Below, piece after piece: positions 9,116 through 18,209 of a stretch of DNA of 64,000 nt. A model generated the notes under the pieces. The model ran no database searches. It was not told the DNA's origin and saw only the letters and a list, made by a program, of their open reading frames with translations. Each line of letters begins with the position of its first letter. Position 1 is the first letter of the stretch. The DNA comes from CALELF01 sp045617925 (GTDB lineage Bacteria > Synergistota > Synergistia > Synergistales > Synergistaceae), in the NCBI GenBank assembly GCA_045617925.1, contig JAZLJR010000053.1, forward strand, positions 47,738 to 111,737. The letters are read 5' to 3'. The translations under genes were made by a program, and so were the position numbers.

Positions 9116-10570
9116 TTAAAAATTTTCTTCTTTGTGGAAATAATTATATATGGTTGTAGCAAGTTTTTTACCAATACCATTAACTTCTTCAAGTGCTTTA
9201 ACACTAGCATTGCTAACATTTTTAGTGCTTCCAAACTTTGCAATTAAAAGCAAAGCTTTTGAATGACTTATTCCAGGAATATCCTCAAGTTTGGAATGTT
9301 GCATAAGTATATCGCGTTTATGTCTATGACTAGTGATAGCAAATCTGTGTGCTTCATCACGTATTTTTTGCAATAATTTTAATACTTCGTTATTTCTTTC
9401 TAATACTACAGGTTGAGGATCATATTCAGTGTATATTTCTTCGTTTTTTTCTGCCAAGGCAAGTAATGGCACCTTGACGTTAAGCATATTGAGTGCCTCT
9501 CTGGCAAAAGCTAGTTGCTCGTTTCCTCCATCAATTAAAATCAATTGTGGTAGGGGAGATTGTCCTTCTATAACTCTCTTGTATCTTCTGTAAACAGTTT
9601 CTTTTATAGAGCGAAAATCATCGGGCTTTTCCAGTTGAATATTAAATTTTCTGTATAGACTGGGGTTTGGATATCCCTGTTCAAATACTACGACTACACC
9701 AACAGTTCCCTTGCCTCCAGTATGTGATATATCAAAACAATCAATTCTCCAAGGAATAAGAGGCAAATTAAAAGTTTTTTGCACAGCTAAAAGCGTTGAT
9801 AAATAATTTTCTTCCTCCATTTTTGCATCTGGCGTGGAATGTTTTTGGCGCGATACTCGCCACAGTGCTCGTATAATGTCACGTATTTTTGCTGCTTCTT
9901 CAAACTGCATTGATTTAGCAGCATTGTCCATTCTTTGCCTTAAACGCTCAGTAAGCTGTAACGAATTACCTTGCAATAATAATATTACGTCAGCAACTCT
10001 TTCTTTATATTCCTTTTCTGTGCATTTAGCAGCACAGGGTCCTAAACATCGACCAAGACTATATTTCATGCATGGTCTTTTTGGAAAATGTTTTACAAGA
10101 TCATAATTACAGGTTCTTAGTGGCATATACCTTTCAATTAAACGAAGAAGTAGCTTAACCTCACCAACACGAACAAATGGACCAATGTAATTTCCACCAT
10201 CGTCCAAAACTACACGAGTAAATTCAAGCCGAGGAAATTTTTCGTCAGTAACTTTTATGTAACCATACCTTTCATTCATTTTTAAATCTACATTGAAGAA
10301 TGGTTGATATAATTTTATTAGACGATTTTCTAATATCAGGGCTTCAATTTCGGATTCAACGCGAATAGTGGATATGTCGTAAATTGTATCTACGAGCTTT
10401 CTCAAACGAGGACTTGCAAAGTTTTGATGTCGAAAATATGACAAGACACGCTTCTTTAAAGACTTTGCTTTTCCTATGTAGATAATATTATAATCTGCAT
10501 CTCGCATGAGATATACACCAGGTCTATTAGGAAAACGCTTTACATATGCTATAAGTTCTTCTTTTATCAT
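9116..10570 (-). CDS. uvrC: Excinuclease ABC subunit C
   Basis: UvrC makes the dual incisions of nucleotide excision repair. The product from the chosen ATG is 484 residues, somewhat shorter than the roughly 600 common in the family. It has the N-terminal GIY-YIG nuclease (GVYLMRD...NIIYIGKAKSLKKR), the UvrB-interacting UVR motif (about residues 200-235), the RNase H-like 5' nuclease domain (DCFDISH) and C-terminal helix-hairpin-helix motifs (IPGISHSKAL, EVNGIGKKLA). The start at MIKEEL is preferred because a GAGG site precedes it; the longer open frame overlaps the cysS promoter. Confidence 0.95.
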   Translation of the reverse strand: MIKEELIAYVKRFPNRPGVYLMRDADYNIIYIGKAKSLKKRVLSYFRHQNFASPRLRKLVDTIYDISTIRVESEIEALILENRLIKLYQPFFNVDLKMNERYGYIKVTDEKFPRLEFTRVVLDDGGNYIGPFVRVGEVKLLLRLIERYMPLRTCNYDLVKHFPKRPCMKYSLGRCLGPCAAKCTEKEYKERVADVILLLQGNSLQLTERLRQRMDNAAKSMQFEEAAKIRDIIRALWRVSRQKHSTPDAKMEEENYLSTLLAVQKTFNLPLIPWRIDCFDISHTGGKGTVGVVVVFEQGYPNPSLYRKFNIQLEKPDDFRSIKETVYRRYKRVIEGQSPLPQLILIDGGNEQLAFAREALNMLNVKVPLLALAEKNEEIYTEYDPQPVVLERNNEVLKLLQKIRDEAHRFAITSHRHKRDILMQHSKLEDIPGISHSKALLLIAKFGSTKNVSNASVKALEEVNGIGKKLATTIYNYFHKEENF

Positions 10571-10594
10571 TGAATATTCCTCTAAAAACATAAC

Positions 10595-10622
10595 TTGCAC
10601 AAGCTACGAAATTATGTATAAT
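10595..10622 (+). promoter_or_regulatory. Promoter of cysS
   Basis: TTGCAC (10595-10600), 16-base spacer, TATAAT (10617-10622). It lies 40 bases before the cysS ATG, in the divergent gap with uvrC. Confidence 0.75.
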
Positions 10623-10661
10623 TACATTGTTTATTATTTTAACACATACAGGAGAAATTTG

Positions 10662-12062
10662 ATGTCACTTTATGTTTATAATGACTTAACAAGAAAAAAA
10701 GAAGAATTTATACCAGTGGAGAAGGGGCGTGTTAAATTTTACGTCTGTGGTCCCACAGTATATGATTACTTTCATATTGGTAACGCTAGACCTTTTGTAG
10801 TTTTTGATACTTTTAGACGTTATCTTGAATATCTTGGCTATGATGTAACCTTTGTTCAAAATTTTACCGACATTGACGATAAAATGATAAAGCGTGCCAA
10901 CGAAAGAGGAATTACAGTTGCAGAGTTGGCAGAAGAATTCATAAAAGCTTACTTTGAAGATGTAGAAGCTCTCGGTGTTCACATTGCAACAGTTCATCCA
11001 AGAGCAACAAAAGAAATAGATACTATTATAGAAATTATAGGTAAGTTAATAGATACTAGGCATGCCTATGTGTCAAACGGAGATGTTTATTTTGCAGTAG
11101 ATAGTTTTAAAGAATATGGGAAGTTGTCAAAACAAAGCATAGATGATTTACAATCAGGTGCAAGAGTTGAACCAGGTGAACAGAAAAAAAATCCATTAGA
11201 CTTTGCACTTTGGAAAGCAGCTAAACCAGGAGAACCAAAATGGCAGTGTCCGTGGGGAGAGGGAAGACCCGGTTGGCATATTGAATGTTCAGCAATGTCC
11301 ACAAAATATCTAGGAAAGACTATTGATATACATGGTGGTGGAAGCGATTTAATTTTTCCACATCATGAAAACGAAATCGCACAAAGCGAATGTGCAAACA
11401 ATGCACAGTTTGTCAAATATTGGTTGCACAATGCGTATTTACTCATAAATTCGGAAAAAATGTCGAAGTCATTAGGTAATTTCTTGACTGTTCGTGAGAT
11501 TAGAAAAAAGATTAATCCTTTAATCTTAAGATTTTTCCTATTATCTGCACATTACAGATCACCTTTGAACTTTACAGAGGAAGCTTTAATGCAAGCAAAA
11601 TCAGCACTTGAGAGAATTCATATAGCTTACAATGAATTAATTTTTGCGTTAGATAATAGAACCGATGGTGAAAAATCCGTTGAATTATCTAAGGCAGTTG
11701 ATGAAGCAAAAACAAAGTTTGAAGAAGCTATGAATGATGATTTTAATACAGCAAGTGCATTTGCAGTTATATTTGACCTAGTGAAAACATTAAATAAATA
11801 TCTAAAAGATAATCTAACGGTAGATAAAGACGCATTACAGCATGCTAATGAGTTCTTCAATATAACAAATACCATACTTGGTTATCTGCCAACAAAAGAA
11901 AATAATGACGATACATCAGAAATTGATTTATTAATCAATGAACGTAATGAGGCTAGAAAAAATAAAGATTTTAAGAGATCTGATGAAATTCGTGATATGT
12001 TATTAAAACAGGGAATAATTATTGAAGACACAAAAGATGGCACAAGATGGCGTAAGCAATAA
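10662..12062 (+). CDS. cysS: Cysteinyl-tRNA synthetase
   Basis: A class I synthetase charging tRNA-Cys. The 466-residue product begins MSLYVYNDL; the open frame runs further upstream, but this ATG follows an AGGAG site and lies downstream of a good promoter. Signatures are the zinc and catalytic CGPTVYDYFHIGNAR (HIGH-like), GWHIECSAMS, the zinc-binding HHENEIAQSE, and the KMSKSLGNF loop. The C-terminal anticodon-binding region is complete. It leads a short plus-strand operon with a small membrane protein. Confidence 0.97.
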   Translation: MSLYVYNDLTRKKEEFIPVEKGRVKFYVCGPTVYDYFHIGNARPFVVFDTFRRYLEYLGYDVTFVQNFTDIDDKMIKRANERGITVAELAEEFIKAYFEDVEALGVHIATVHPRATKEIDTIIEIIGKLIDTRHAYVSNGDVYFAVDSFKEYGKLSKQSIDDLQSGARVEPGEQKKNPLDFALWKAAKPGEPKWQCPWGEGRPGWHIECSAMSTKYLGKTIDIHGGGSDLIFPHHENEIAQSECANNAQFVKYWLHNAYLLINSEKMSKSLGNFLTVREIRKKINPLILRFFLLSAHYRSPLNFTEEALMQAKSALERIHIAYNELIFALDNRTDGEKSVELSKAVDEAKTKFEEAMNDDFNTASAFAVIFDLVKTLNKYLKDNLTVDKDALQHANEFFNITNTILGYLPTKENNDDTSEIDLLINERNEARKNKDFKRSDEIRDMLLKQGIIIEDTKDGTRWRKQ

Positions 12063-12098
12063 AATAATTATTAAATAAACTAGAAAGTAGGTGATTGT

Positions 12099-12248
12099 AT
12101 GTTAGATTACTTTTTTTGTTTTTTGTACATATTGTGGTGTTTTGTTCCTTTCCTGTTTTTGATTTTACTATTTAAAATATGTTGTAGAATTTATTGGAAG
12201 GAAAAAGAGAGGCATCAAAAGAATAAGATAGAGCAAGAGCAGAAGTAA
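12099..12248 (+). CDS. Small single-pass membrane protein, function unknown
   Basis: A 49-codon frame starts at ATG 12099, five bases after a clear AGGTG ribosome site, 36 bases downstream of cysS and just before a terminator. The translation has one very hydrophobic segment, residues 4 to about 30 (rich in Phe, Leu, Ile and four Cys). It is followed by a strongly charged, mostly basic C-terminal tail (KEKERHQKNKIEQEQK). The topology would place the tail in the cytoplasm. I do not recognise a family. The ribosome site, position and terminator support a real gene. Confidence 0.6.
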   Translation: MLDYFFCFLYILWCFVPFLFLILLFKICCRIYWKEKERHQKNKIEQEQK

Positions 12249-12275
12249 GAATATTATTCTTTTCTTTTAATAAAA

Positions 12276-12317
12276 TAAAATACTAGCATTGTCGTTATGA
12301 CTTTGCTAGTATTTTTT
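12276..12317. terminator. Bidirectional terminator between cysS operon and bactofilin gene
   Basis: The inverted repeat AATACTAGCA...TGCTAGTATT has a loop of about 15 bases, an A-rich left flank and a T6 right flank. It ends the cysS operon and could also end the converging bactofilin transcript. The remaining bases to 12438 show nothing else I can identify. Confidence 0.8.
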
Positions 12318-12438
12318 ATCATTTAATAAAATGTCCTATAATTGCTCTTATGTAATATTATGTTTATACAATTAATAGACATAATATATTCAACAGATTA
12401 TGAAGTTTATTTATTCAAGCTAAACTAGGCCATGCAAG

Positions 12439-13053
12439 TTAAGAATTATTATTGTTGTTGTTAACCTCATCTGCATCACGCTTTTTACTAGAGGTCATTT
12501 TAACAGTCCCATTTAATTTAGCTCCTTTAGTAATCTCTATGCTAGTTGATGTTATGTCACCATTTATAACAGAATTAGCTCCTAGATAAATATCACCATG
12601 TGTCTCGATATTACCAACCATAGACCCTTTTACAGAAACTGAACCAAGCGTTTTTACATCACCCTTAAGGACGCAACCTTCATCAATTTGTATAACGTCA
12701 CGTGCTTCAAGATTTCCAGTTACAGATGCATTATGGTTCAAAAAAATGCATTGTGCTGTAGTGTTGCCAAAGCACTGACTTGATATATAGACACTTCCAC
12801 CATTACAATCGATGTTCCCTTTTATTTTGCCAAAAATTTCTATATCTGTATCCGCAAGATGAATATCACCTACTATATCCATCCCTTCTGTAATTAAACT
12901 CTTTTTTCGTATAACAGGTAGATTATTAAATTCACTATCTGCTATCTTTACATCGTTCATTACTTCAATAGAATTCTCATCTAAGGTCATTGAAAAATTA
13001 CCATCTTTTAATTCATTTACTGCTTTCTTTAAATTTGCCCAAGTATTAGCCAT
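12439..13053 (-). CDS. Bactofilin (polymer-forming cytoskeletal protein)
   Basis: Bactofilins form nucleotide-free filaments that place cell-wall enzymes and shape the cell. This 204-residue protein has a central right-handed beta-helix (about residues 60-190) visible as repeating short turns: DIVGDIHLADTDIEIFGKIKGNI, GSVSVKGSMVGNI, GDIYLGANSVINGDI. The N-terminal 55 residues are an extension. The C-terminus ends in a run of asparagines encoded by AAC and AAT triplets, a small triplet repeat. It lies 23 bases downstream of a membrane-anchored polysaccharide deacetylase, in the same direction, suggesting the pair act together on the wall. Confidence 0.88.
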   Translation of the reverse strand: MANTWANLKKAVNELKDGNFSMTLDENSIEVMNDVKIADSEFNNLPVIRKKSLITEGMDIVGDIHLADTDIEIFGKIKGNIDCNGGSVYISSQCFGNTTAQCIFLNHNASVTGNLEARDVIQIDEGCVLKGDVKTLGSVSVKGSMVGNIETHGDIYLGANSVINGDITSTSIEITKGAKLNGTVKMTSSKKRDADEVNNNNNNS

Positions 13054-13076
13054 TGTTGTAATACAACTCCTTTTTT

Positions 13077-13888
13077 TTATTTTCTAAATACAATTTGTGG
13101 TGTATTGTGTGCAAGTGTTGAAAAAACAAAACCTTCACGCCTTAATTTATCAATTAATGTAGGTAAAGCATCTGCTATAATTTTCTTTTTTATTGAACTG
13201 TCATGCATTAGAATGATTGCTATATTACGATTTCTTGCTGCTGAATAACAATTTGACAACACATCATTTACAGTCAGTGTAGATCTGCTACTATCAGCCG
13301 ATGTAACATTCCAATCAAAATACACTAAACCACGTTTACTTAGTTCAGGTTTCAAAGAATAAAAAAGACTTCGTTTTAGTTTGTAATAGTTACTACCACC
13401 AGGAAATCTTAATACAGTTGGAACATATCCTGTATTATTAATAATATAGGAACGTAAACTATCTATATCTTGCAAGAAAGATTCAGCTGATGAGTAAATC
13501 AAATCATAATTGTGAGTATAACTATGCAAACCTAGTGTATGTCCTTCACTAACCATACGCCTTAATATTGCAACTGCATTTACGTCGTTATGATGAATGA
13601 CAAAAAAAGTTGCTTTAACATTTTTAGCCTTAAGAACATCTAGAATATCATTCGTGACACAAGATGGACCATCATCAAATGTTAAATATGCTATTTTAAA
13701 AGTTTTTTTTTTAGCTGATTATTTTGTCTTGGATTTATCTGTTCATATTCTTTTATGATAGTCACAAGCTTTGATACTTTTATAGATTGAAAAAAGATAA
13801 TAAACCATGGACAAATAAGTAATGCAATAAGTATCAAAAGAATTAGATGCTTAAAGAAGAGAACGCTACCGAAATAATTTTTCCTCAT
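13077..13888 (-). CDS. Membrane-anchored polysaccharide deacetylase, frame interrupted at an A10 run
   Basis: Two consecutive open frames encode one NodB-fold protein. The first (13888-13691) gives a basic N-terminus and one membrane segment (about residues 15-34), then stops. The second frame, from about 13703 to 13077, carries all the deacetylase motifs: TFDDGPS (metal and base Asp), HSYTH (metal His), RFPGG, DWNVTSAD and ILMHDS. They join by a -1 shift, or one extra A, at a run of ten A on the coding strand (13703-13712), giving about 270 residues. The likely role is removing acetyl groups from peptidoglycan or another envelope glycan. Intact catalytic motifs argue against old decay. The seam may be transcriptional slippage, ribosomal frameshifting, phase variation or an assembly error. 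Downstream neighbour is a bactofilin. Confidence 0.78.
13703..13712 (-). repeat. A10 homopolymer (slippage site) in deacetylase gene
   Basis: Ten T on the plus strand, ten A on the coding strand. The zero frame reads CTA AAA AAA AAA CTT and soon meets TAG at 13691-13693. Re-reading one A gives AAA ACT TTT AAA ATA GCA and continues into the TFDDGPS motif. Confidence 0.9.
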
Positions 13889-13909
13889 ATAACACCATTG
13901 ATAAAAAGA

Positions 13910-14698
13910 TTAAATAGAGTTTCTTACTATCTGGATAAAACTATCTGATTTTACAGAAGCACCGCCAACCAACAAACCATCAATGTCAGGTTGTGCAATT
14001 AAGTATTTTGTATTTTCAGGTTTTACGCTACCACCATAAAGAATAATAGTGTCTGCTGCTGCTTGCTCATCATCGTAAAGACCATATATCATTTTTCTTA
14101 TTGAACGGCAGACATTTTGAGCATCCTCAGGACTTGCAGTTCTTCCTGTGCCTATTGCCCAAATTGGCTCATAAGCAATAATTATTTTTTCTGCAATTTC
14201 TTTTGCTGGAATCCCTGCAAGTCCAACTTGGAATTCTTCTCTGATCATTGCTAAAGCAACTCCAGCGTCACGCTCTTCAAGTGTTTCTCCTACACAAAAA
14301 ACAACCTTTAAGCCTTCTTCAAGTGCACGCTTTACTTTTCTGTTTAAGAAACTATTGGTTTCATAGAAAAGTTTTCTTCTTTCGCTATGCCCAAGTATTA
14401 CATGTGTAACGCCAGCTTTTGCGAGGTGCATTGGCGAAATTTCACCAGTATAGGCACCTTCAAAATCGCTACATGCATTCTGTGCACCTATTATTATTGG
14501 TGTATCTTTGGCATTATCTAGAGCCGTTGAAAGAGAAAATGCTGTTGGGAAAATTGCAACTTCTAGTGTGTTATTTTTTATTGCATTTATTACATGTTTA
14601 TCTTTTGAAAGTTCTGGGATGAATGACTCAAAGAAATCTTTAGTTTCTTGCAAGTCATTAAACATCTTCCAGTTTCCGGCAATAAATTTTCTACGCAT
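13910..14698 (-). CDS. tpiA: Triosephosphate isomerase
   Basis: Interconverts dihydroxyacetone phosphate and glyceraldehyde 3-phosphate in glycolysis. The product from ATG 14698 is about 262 residues. It has the AGNWKM start motif with the substrate Lys, the catalytic His in ILGHSERR, and the catalytic Glu in the AYEPIWAIGTG loop. GAGGT 7 bases upstream supports this ATG over the in-frame GTG three codons earlier. It follows pgk by 32 bases. Confidence 0.97.
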   Translation of the reverse strand: MRRKFIAGNWKMFNDLQETKDFFESFIPELSKDKHVINAIKNNTLEVAIFPTAFSLSTALDNAKDTPIIIGAQNACSDFEGAYTGEISPMHLAKAGVTHVILGHSERRKLFYETNSFLNRKVKRALEEGLKVVFCVGETLEERDAGVALAMIREEFQVGLAGIPAKEIAEKIIIAYEPIWAIGTGRTASPEDAQNVCRSIRKMIYGLYDDEQAAADTIILYGGSVKPENTKYLIAQPDIDGLLVGGASVKSDSFIQIVRNSI

Positions 14699-14730
14699 AA
14701 CTAACACCTCTAAATTTTATATTGGTGTAA

Positions 14731-15921
14731 TTATAAGATAAATGGTTCAATGCCTGGAAGCATCTTGCCTTCAAAAAATTCTAGGCTTGCTCCCCCACCA
14801 GTTGAAACATGAGAAACTTCTTTGCTAAAACCAAACTTTGCTATTGCTGCAGCGGAGTCTCCCCCACCTATAACTGTCAAAGCACCATTTTTAGTTGCCT
14901 TTGTGAGTGCAACAGCTACTGCTTTTGATCCCTCTGCAAATGATGGCATTTCAAAGACTCCCATGGGACCATTCCACATAACAGTCTTTGCTGCTAAAAT
15001 TTCTTTAGCAAAAATTTCCTGTGTTTGTGGTCCAACATCAAGCCCCATCATATCTTGTGGCATTGCATCAACAGAAACAACGCTAGATGGAGAATCATTT
15101 GAAAATTCTTTTGCAACCACAGCATCCGTTGGAAGTATAATTTTTACACCTTTAGACTTGGCGCGCTCTAACATCTCTTTTGCAAAATTGAGTTTTTCTG
15201 TTTCACAGAGGCTTTTACCAATCTCCTTACCTTGAGCTTTCAAGAATGTGAACGCCATTCCACCACCAATTAGCATGGTGTCAACCTTGTCAAGCATATT
15301 TTCTACAACAGCAATCTTGTCAGAAACCTTTGCACCACCAAGAATAAGAACAAATGGTTTTTTAGGATTGTCTCTCGCTTCTGACATCATGGTAATTTCA
15401 CGATCAATCAAATTACCAGAACATGAAGGAAGCAAGTCTGACAATGCTCTTGTTGTCGCATGCGCTCTGTGGCTTGCGCTAAATGCATCCATAACAAAAG
15501 CATCAAAGTTCTTTGCAATCTTTTTTGCAAACTCAATATCATTCTTTTCTTCTTCTTTGTAGAAGCGTGAATTTTCTAACAACAATATTTCGTCTTTTGC
15601 TTGATTAGCAACTACATTGTCAACAACTTCGCCAATAATATCGGGAACAAATTTAACCTTCCAACCAGTCAGTTTAGCTAGTGCTTCTGCAACTGGAGCA
15701 AGTGTATATTTTAAGTTCTTTTCCCCTTTGGGTCTTCCAAGGTGAGAACAAAGGGAAACGATAGCCCCTTGTTTTAACAAATCTTGAATTGTTGAAATAT
15801 GGGCACGGATTCTTGTATCGTCAGAAACCTTACCATCAGAAGTAAGGGGGACATTGAAGTCCACCCTTACCAATACTTTTTTGCCACTAAAATTAACTTT
15901 TAATAAGTTCTTTAATTGCAT
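14731..15921 (-). CDS. pgk: Phosphoglycerate kinase
   Basis: Makes ATP and 3-phosphoglycerate from 1,3-bisphosphoglycerate. The product is 396 residues from MQLKNLL. It has RVDFNVPL near the N-terminus, SHLGRPKG, the LGGAKVSDKI segment, and the nucleotide-binding C-terminal GGGDSAAA and STGGGASLEF motifs. The chosen ATG lies 4 bases after the gap stop codon; the open frame extends into gap but that would be an unusual overlap. Confidence 0.97.
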   Translation of the reverse strand: MQLKNLLKVNFSGKKVLVRVDFNVPLTSDGKVSDDTRIRAHISTIQDLLKQGAIVSLCSHLGRPKGEKNLKYTLAPVAEALAKLTGWKVKFVPDIIGEVVDNVVANQAKDEILLLENSRFYKEEEKNDIEFAKKIAKNFDAFVMDAFSASHRAHATTRALSDLLPSCSGNLIDREITMMSEARDNPKKPFVLILGGAKVSDKIAVVENMLDKVDTMLIGGGMAFTFLKAQGKEIGKSLCETEKLNFAKEMLERAKSKGVKIILPTDAVVAKEFSNDSPSSVVSVDAMPQDMMGLDVGPQTQEIFAKEILAAKTVMWNGPMGVFEMPSFAEGSKAVAVALTKATKNGALTVIGGGDSAAAIAKFGFSKEVSHVSTGGGASLEFFEGKMLPGIEPFIL

Positions 15922-15925
15922 TTTA

Positions 15926-16948
15926 TTATAGACCTTTTGAGCAAACATAGTTTGCAAGATCAATTACCTTGTTACTGTAGCCACACTCATTGTCATACCA
16001 TGAGAGGACCTTGAAGAATTTGTCGCCCATTGACAATGTGTGCATTGGTGCAAATATAGATGTATTTGTGTTGCCAACAAAGTCCATAGAAACAAGATCC
16101 TCTGGCTCATAGGCAAGAACACCCTTCAATTCGCCTTCGGCAGCTTTCTTCATTGCTGCATTGATTTCCTCAACTGTTGCAGGCTTCTGGAGCTCAACTG
16201 TAAGGTCAACAACAGAAACGTCTGGTGTTGGCACGCGTAGAGCGAAACCATTTAATTTGCCTTTGAGCACTGGCATAACTTCAGAAATTGCCTTTGCTGC
16301 ACCAGTGGATGTTGGAATGATGGAAAGAGCAGCTGCTCTACCACGTGATTTCTTCTTGTGTGGAATGTCAAGTGTTTTTTGGTCATTTGTATATGAGTGA
16401 ACAGTGTTCATAAGACCTCTTTCAATACCCCAATTTTCCTCTAACACTTTACAGACAGGAGCAAGGCAGTTTGTTGTACAAGAAGCATTTGAAAGGATAT
16501 GGTGCTTTGCTGGATCATACATATTCTGGTTTACACCCATAACGACAGTAAGGTCATGACCTTTTGCTGGTGCAGAAATGATAACTTTCTTTGCACCGGC
16601 TTCTATGTGTTTCTTTGCTTTTTCACCATCTGTGAAAAGACCTGTTGATTCGATAACGACATCAACGCCAAGCTCTTTCCATGGAAGATTTGCAGGATCT
16701 TTCTCTGCAAATGCCTTAATTTTTGTGCCTTTTATAATGATGTTGTTGTTGTCATCATAGGAAACATCTCCTGGGAAACGACGGAACACTGAATCATATT
16801 TAAAAAGATATGCAAGGCTCTCAACTGGTGCTAAATCGTTGATTGCCACCACTTCAAATTGATTGTCTTTGCCATTCATGAAGAATGCTCTAAGAGAAAG
16901 ACGACCGATTCTACCAAAACCATTAATTGCAACTTTGTACTTTGCCAT
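15926..16948 (-). CDS. gap: Glyceraldehyde-3-phosphate dehydrogenase, type I
   Basis: NAD-linked oxidation of glyceraldehyde 3-phosphate. The 340-residue product has the INGFGRIGR dinucleotide motif and the catalytic SNASCTTNCLAP with the nucleophilic Cys. The S-loop follows, and the C-terminal WYDNECGYSNKV motif is intact. It is the first gene of gap-pgk-tpiA and is preceded by a good promoter. Confidence 0.97.
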   Translation of the reverse strand: MAKYKVAINGFGRIGRLSLRAFFMNGKDNQFEVVAINDLAPVESLAYLFKYDSVFRRFPGDVSYDDNNNIIIKGTKIKAFAEKDPANLPWKELGVDVVIESTGLFTDGEKAKKHIEAGAKKVIISAPAKGHDLTVVMGVNQNMYDPAKHHILSNASCTTNCLAPVCKVLEENWGIERGLMNTVHSYTNDQKTLDIPHKKKSRGRAAALSIIPTSTGAAKAISEVMPVLKGKLNGFALRVPTPDVSVVDLTVELQKPATVEEINAAMKKAAEGELKGVLAYEPEDLVSMDFVGNTNTSIFAPMHTLSMGDKFFKVLSWYDNECGYSNKVIDLANYVCSKGL

Positions 16949-17015
16949 TTTTAACTCTCCTTATATAAATATAGTTTTGTAGGTCAAAGACCTTTGTTAC
17001 CTTAAAAACGTGGGT

Positions 17016-17044
17016 ATTTTACCTCATTTTTTTGATTTTGTCTA
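17016..17044 (-). promoter_or_regulatory. Promoter of the gap-pgk-tpiA operon
   Basis: On the minus strand, TAGACA (17039-17044), 17-base spacer and TAAAAT (17016-17021). The start codon is about 68 bases downstream. A small hairpin AGGTC-AAA-GACCT lies in the leader at about 16981-16993. Nothing else is evident up to 17111. Confidence 0.65.
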
Positions 17045-17111
17045 TAATTGACACCTTGATAAATTGAGCTGTGCATTTAATCAATCTCACAAACGCAGAA
17101 ATATACATAAA

Positions 17112-18209
17112 TTAATCTGAAATTATTTTTATTATAGCACCTGCTAATGCCTTTGTGTTGTGACGTATTACCTTATTGTCAACAATGTCACAATAATCAC
17201 CATATATAATTGAAGCTCCTAATCCTGTTAGATATTCGTCTTCTTCTCGTGTTAAATATAATGGTTCTGCACCAATAGCACGATAATTCTCTGCTATGTT
17301 TTCCGGAATAACCTTTGAATTTACAATAATATAATCAGGAACGCGACCGAGACAACCTGCTATCCAGTCCACATGTGACACTATGTTCATACCTTCTGTT
17401 TCTTGAGGCTGTGTCATAAGATTAGCAATGTATATTATTGGAGACATTGTATCTTGACATAACTGCGAAATTTCTTTAACAAGCAAGCTCGGCATAACGC
17501 TTGTAAGTAAAGACCCTGGACCAAGCACAATAGCATTAGCTTCTTTTAACGCTTTTTTCACAGATGGTTTAACATGTTCCACCTGTGGATCTAGCCAAAG
17601 TTTTTTCAAATTTTTTCCATTTTCGGAGATGGATAATTCTCCAACAACGTGCTTGCCTTCGTCAGTTACTCCAACGAGGCGGACACGCTCTTCTGTCATT
17701 GGCAAAACATTTCCTTTTATTGCCAACAACTTATTTAGTGACTCAACGGCTAAACCAAAATCACCAAATATTTCAGTTGAAGCAAGCACAATCAAGTTAC
17801 CAAGTGAATGACCTGCTAGAGATTCTCCCTTGTCAAAGCGATAATTCCAAATATCTGCCATATAGTTTGTGTCTTCTGCAAGTGCAACCATGCAGTTTCG
17901 CAAATCTCCAGGAGGCAATATCCCCCACTCTTTTATGATTCGTCCGCTGCTTCCACCTTCATCTGTAACAGCGACAATTGCAGTTATGTTTGGCGTAAAC
18001 AACTTTATGCCACGCAAAAGTGTAGAAAGACCAGTTCCCCCACCGATGGCAACAATTTTTGGTGATTGTGTTTGTTGTGTTTTGTTGGTGTCAGTAGGCT
18101 GTTTTTTGCTAAAAGCATTTTTTAGTGAATATATAAAATCAGGCTTAATATACACTCCAAGAAAAAATGCGACTATAGCTATGACAGTAACTGTAATCAC
18201 ATTTAACAT
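17112..18209 (-). CDS. yvcK: Gluconeogenesis factor YvcK/GlmR (CofD-like), membrane-anchored form
   Basis: YvcK/GlmR binds UDP-GlcNAc and steers carbon to amino-sugar and peptidoglycan precursors in Bacillota. The 365-residue protein has an N-terminal membrane segment (about residues 3-22) not found in the B. subtilis protein. A CofD-like Rossmann domain follows, with the GGGTGLSTLLRGIK loop and the DEGGSSGRI...GDLRNCM motif. Its ATG overlaps the end of the RapZ-domain gene by 7 bases, with GGAGC as ribosome site, so the two are probably co-translated. Confidence 0.93.
   Translation of the reverse strand: MLNVITVTVIAIVAFFLGVYIKPDFIYSLKNAFSKKQPTDTNKTQQTQSPKIVAIGGGTGLSTLLRGIKLFTPNITAIVAVTDEGGSSGRIIKEWGILPPGDLRNCMVALAEDTNYMADIWNYRFDKGESLAGHSLGNLIVLASTEIFGDFGLAVESLNKLLAIKGNVLPMTEERVRLVGVTDEGKHVVGELSISENGKNLKKLWLDPQVEHVKPSVKKALKEANAIVLGPGSLLTSVMPSLLVKEISQLCQDTMSPIIYIANLMTQPQETEGMNIVSHVDWIAGCLGRVPDYIIVNSKVIPENIAENYRAIGAEPLYLTREEDEYLTGLGASIIYGDYCDIVDNKVIRHNTKALAGAIIKIISD

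Noticed and set aside
9031..9243. 70-codon minus frame overlapping the end of uvrC
   Set aside because: It overlaps uvrC in another frame, has no ribosome site and looks like low-complexity Lys/Leu translation of AT-rich DNA.
10571..10661. Possible T-box leader for cysS, and likewise for serS and valS
   Set aside because: The leaders are about 33-100 bases with no specifier loop or NGGUGG-type antiterminator sequence; too short for a T-box.
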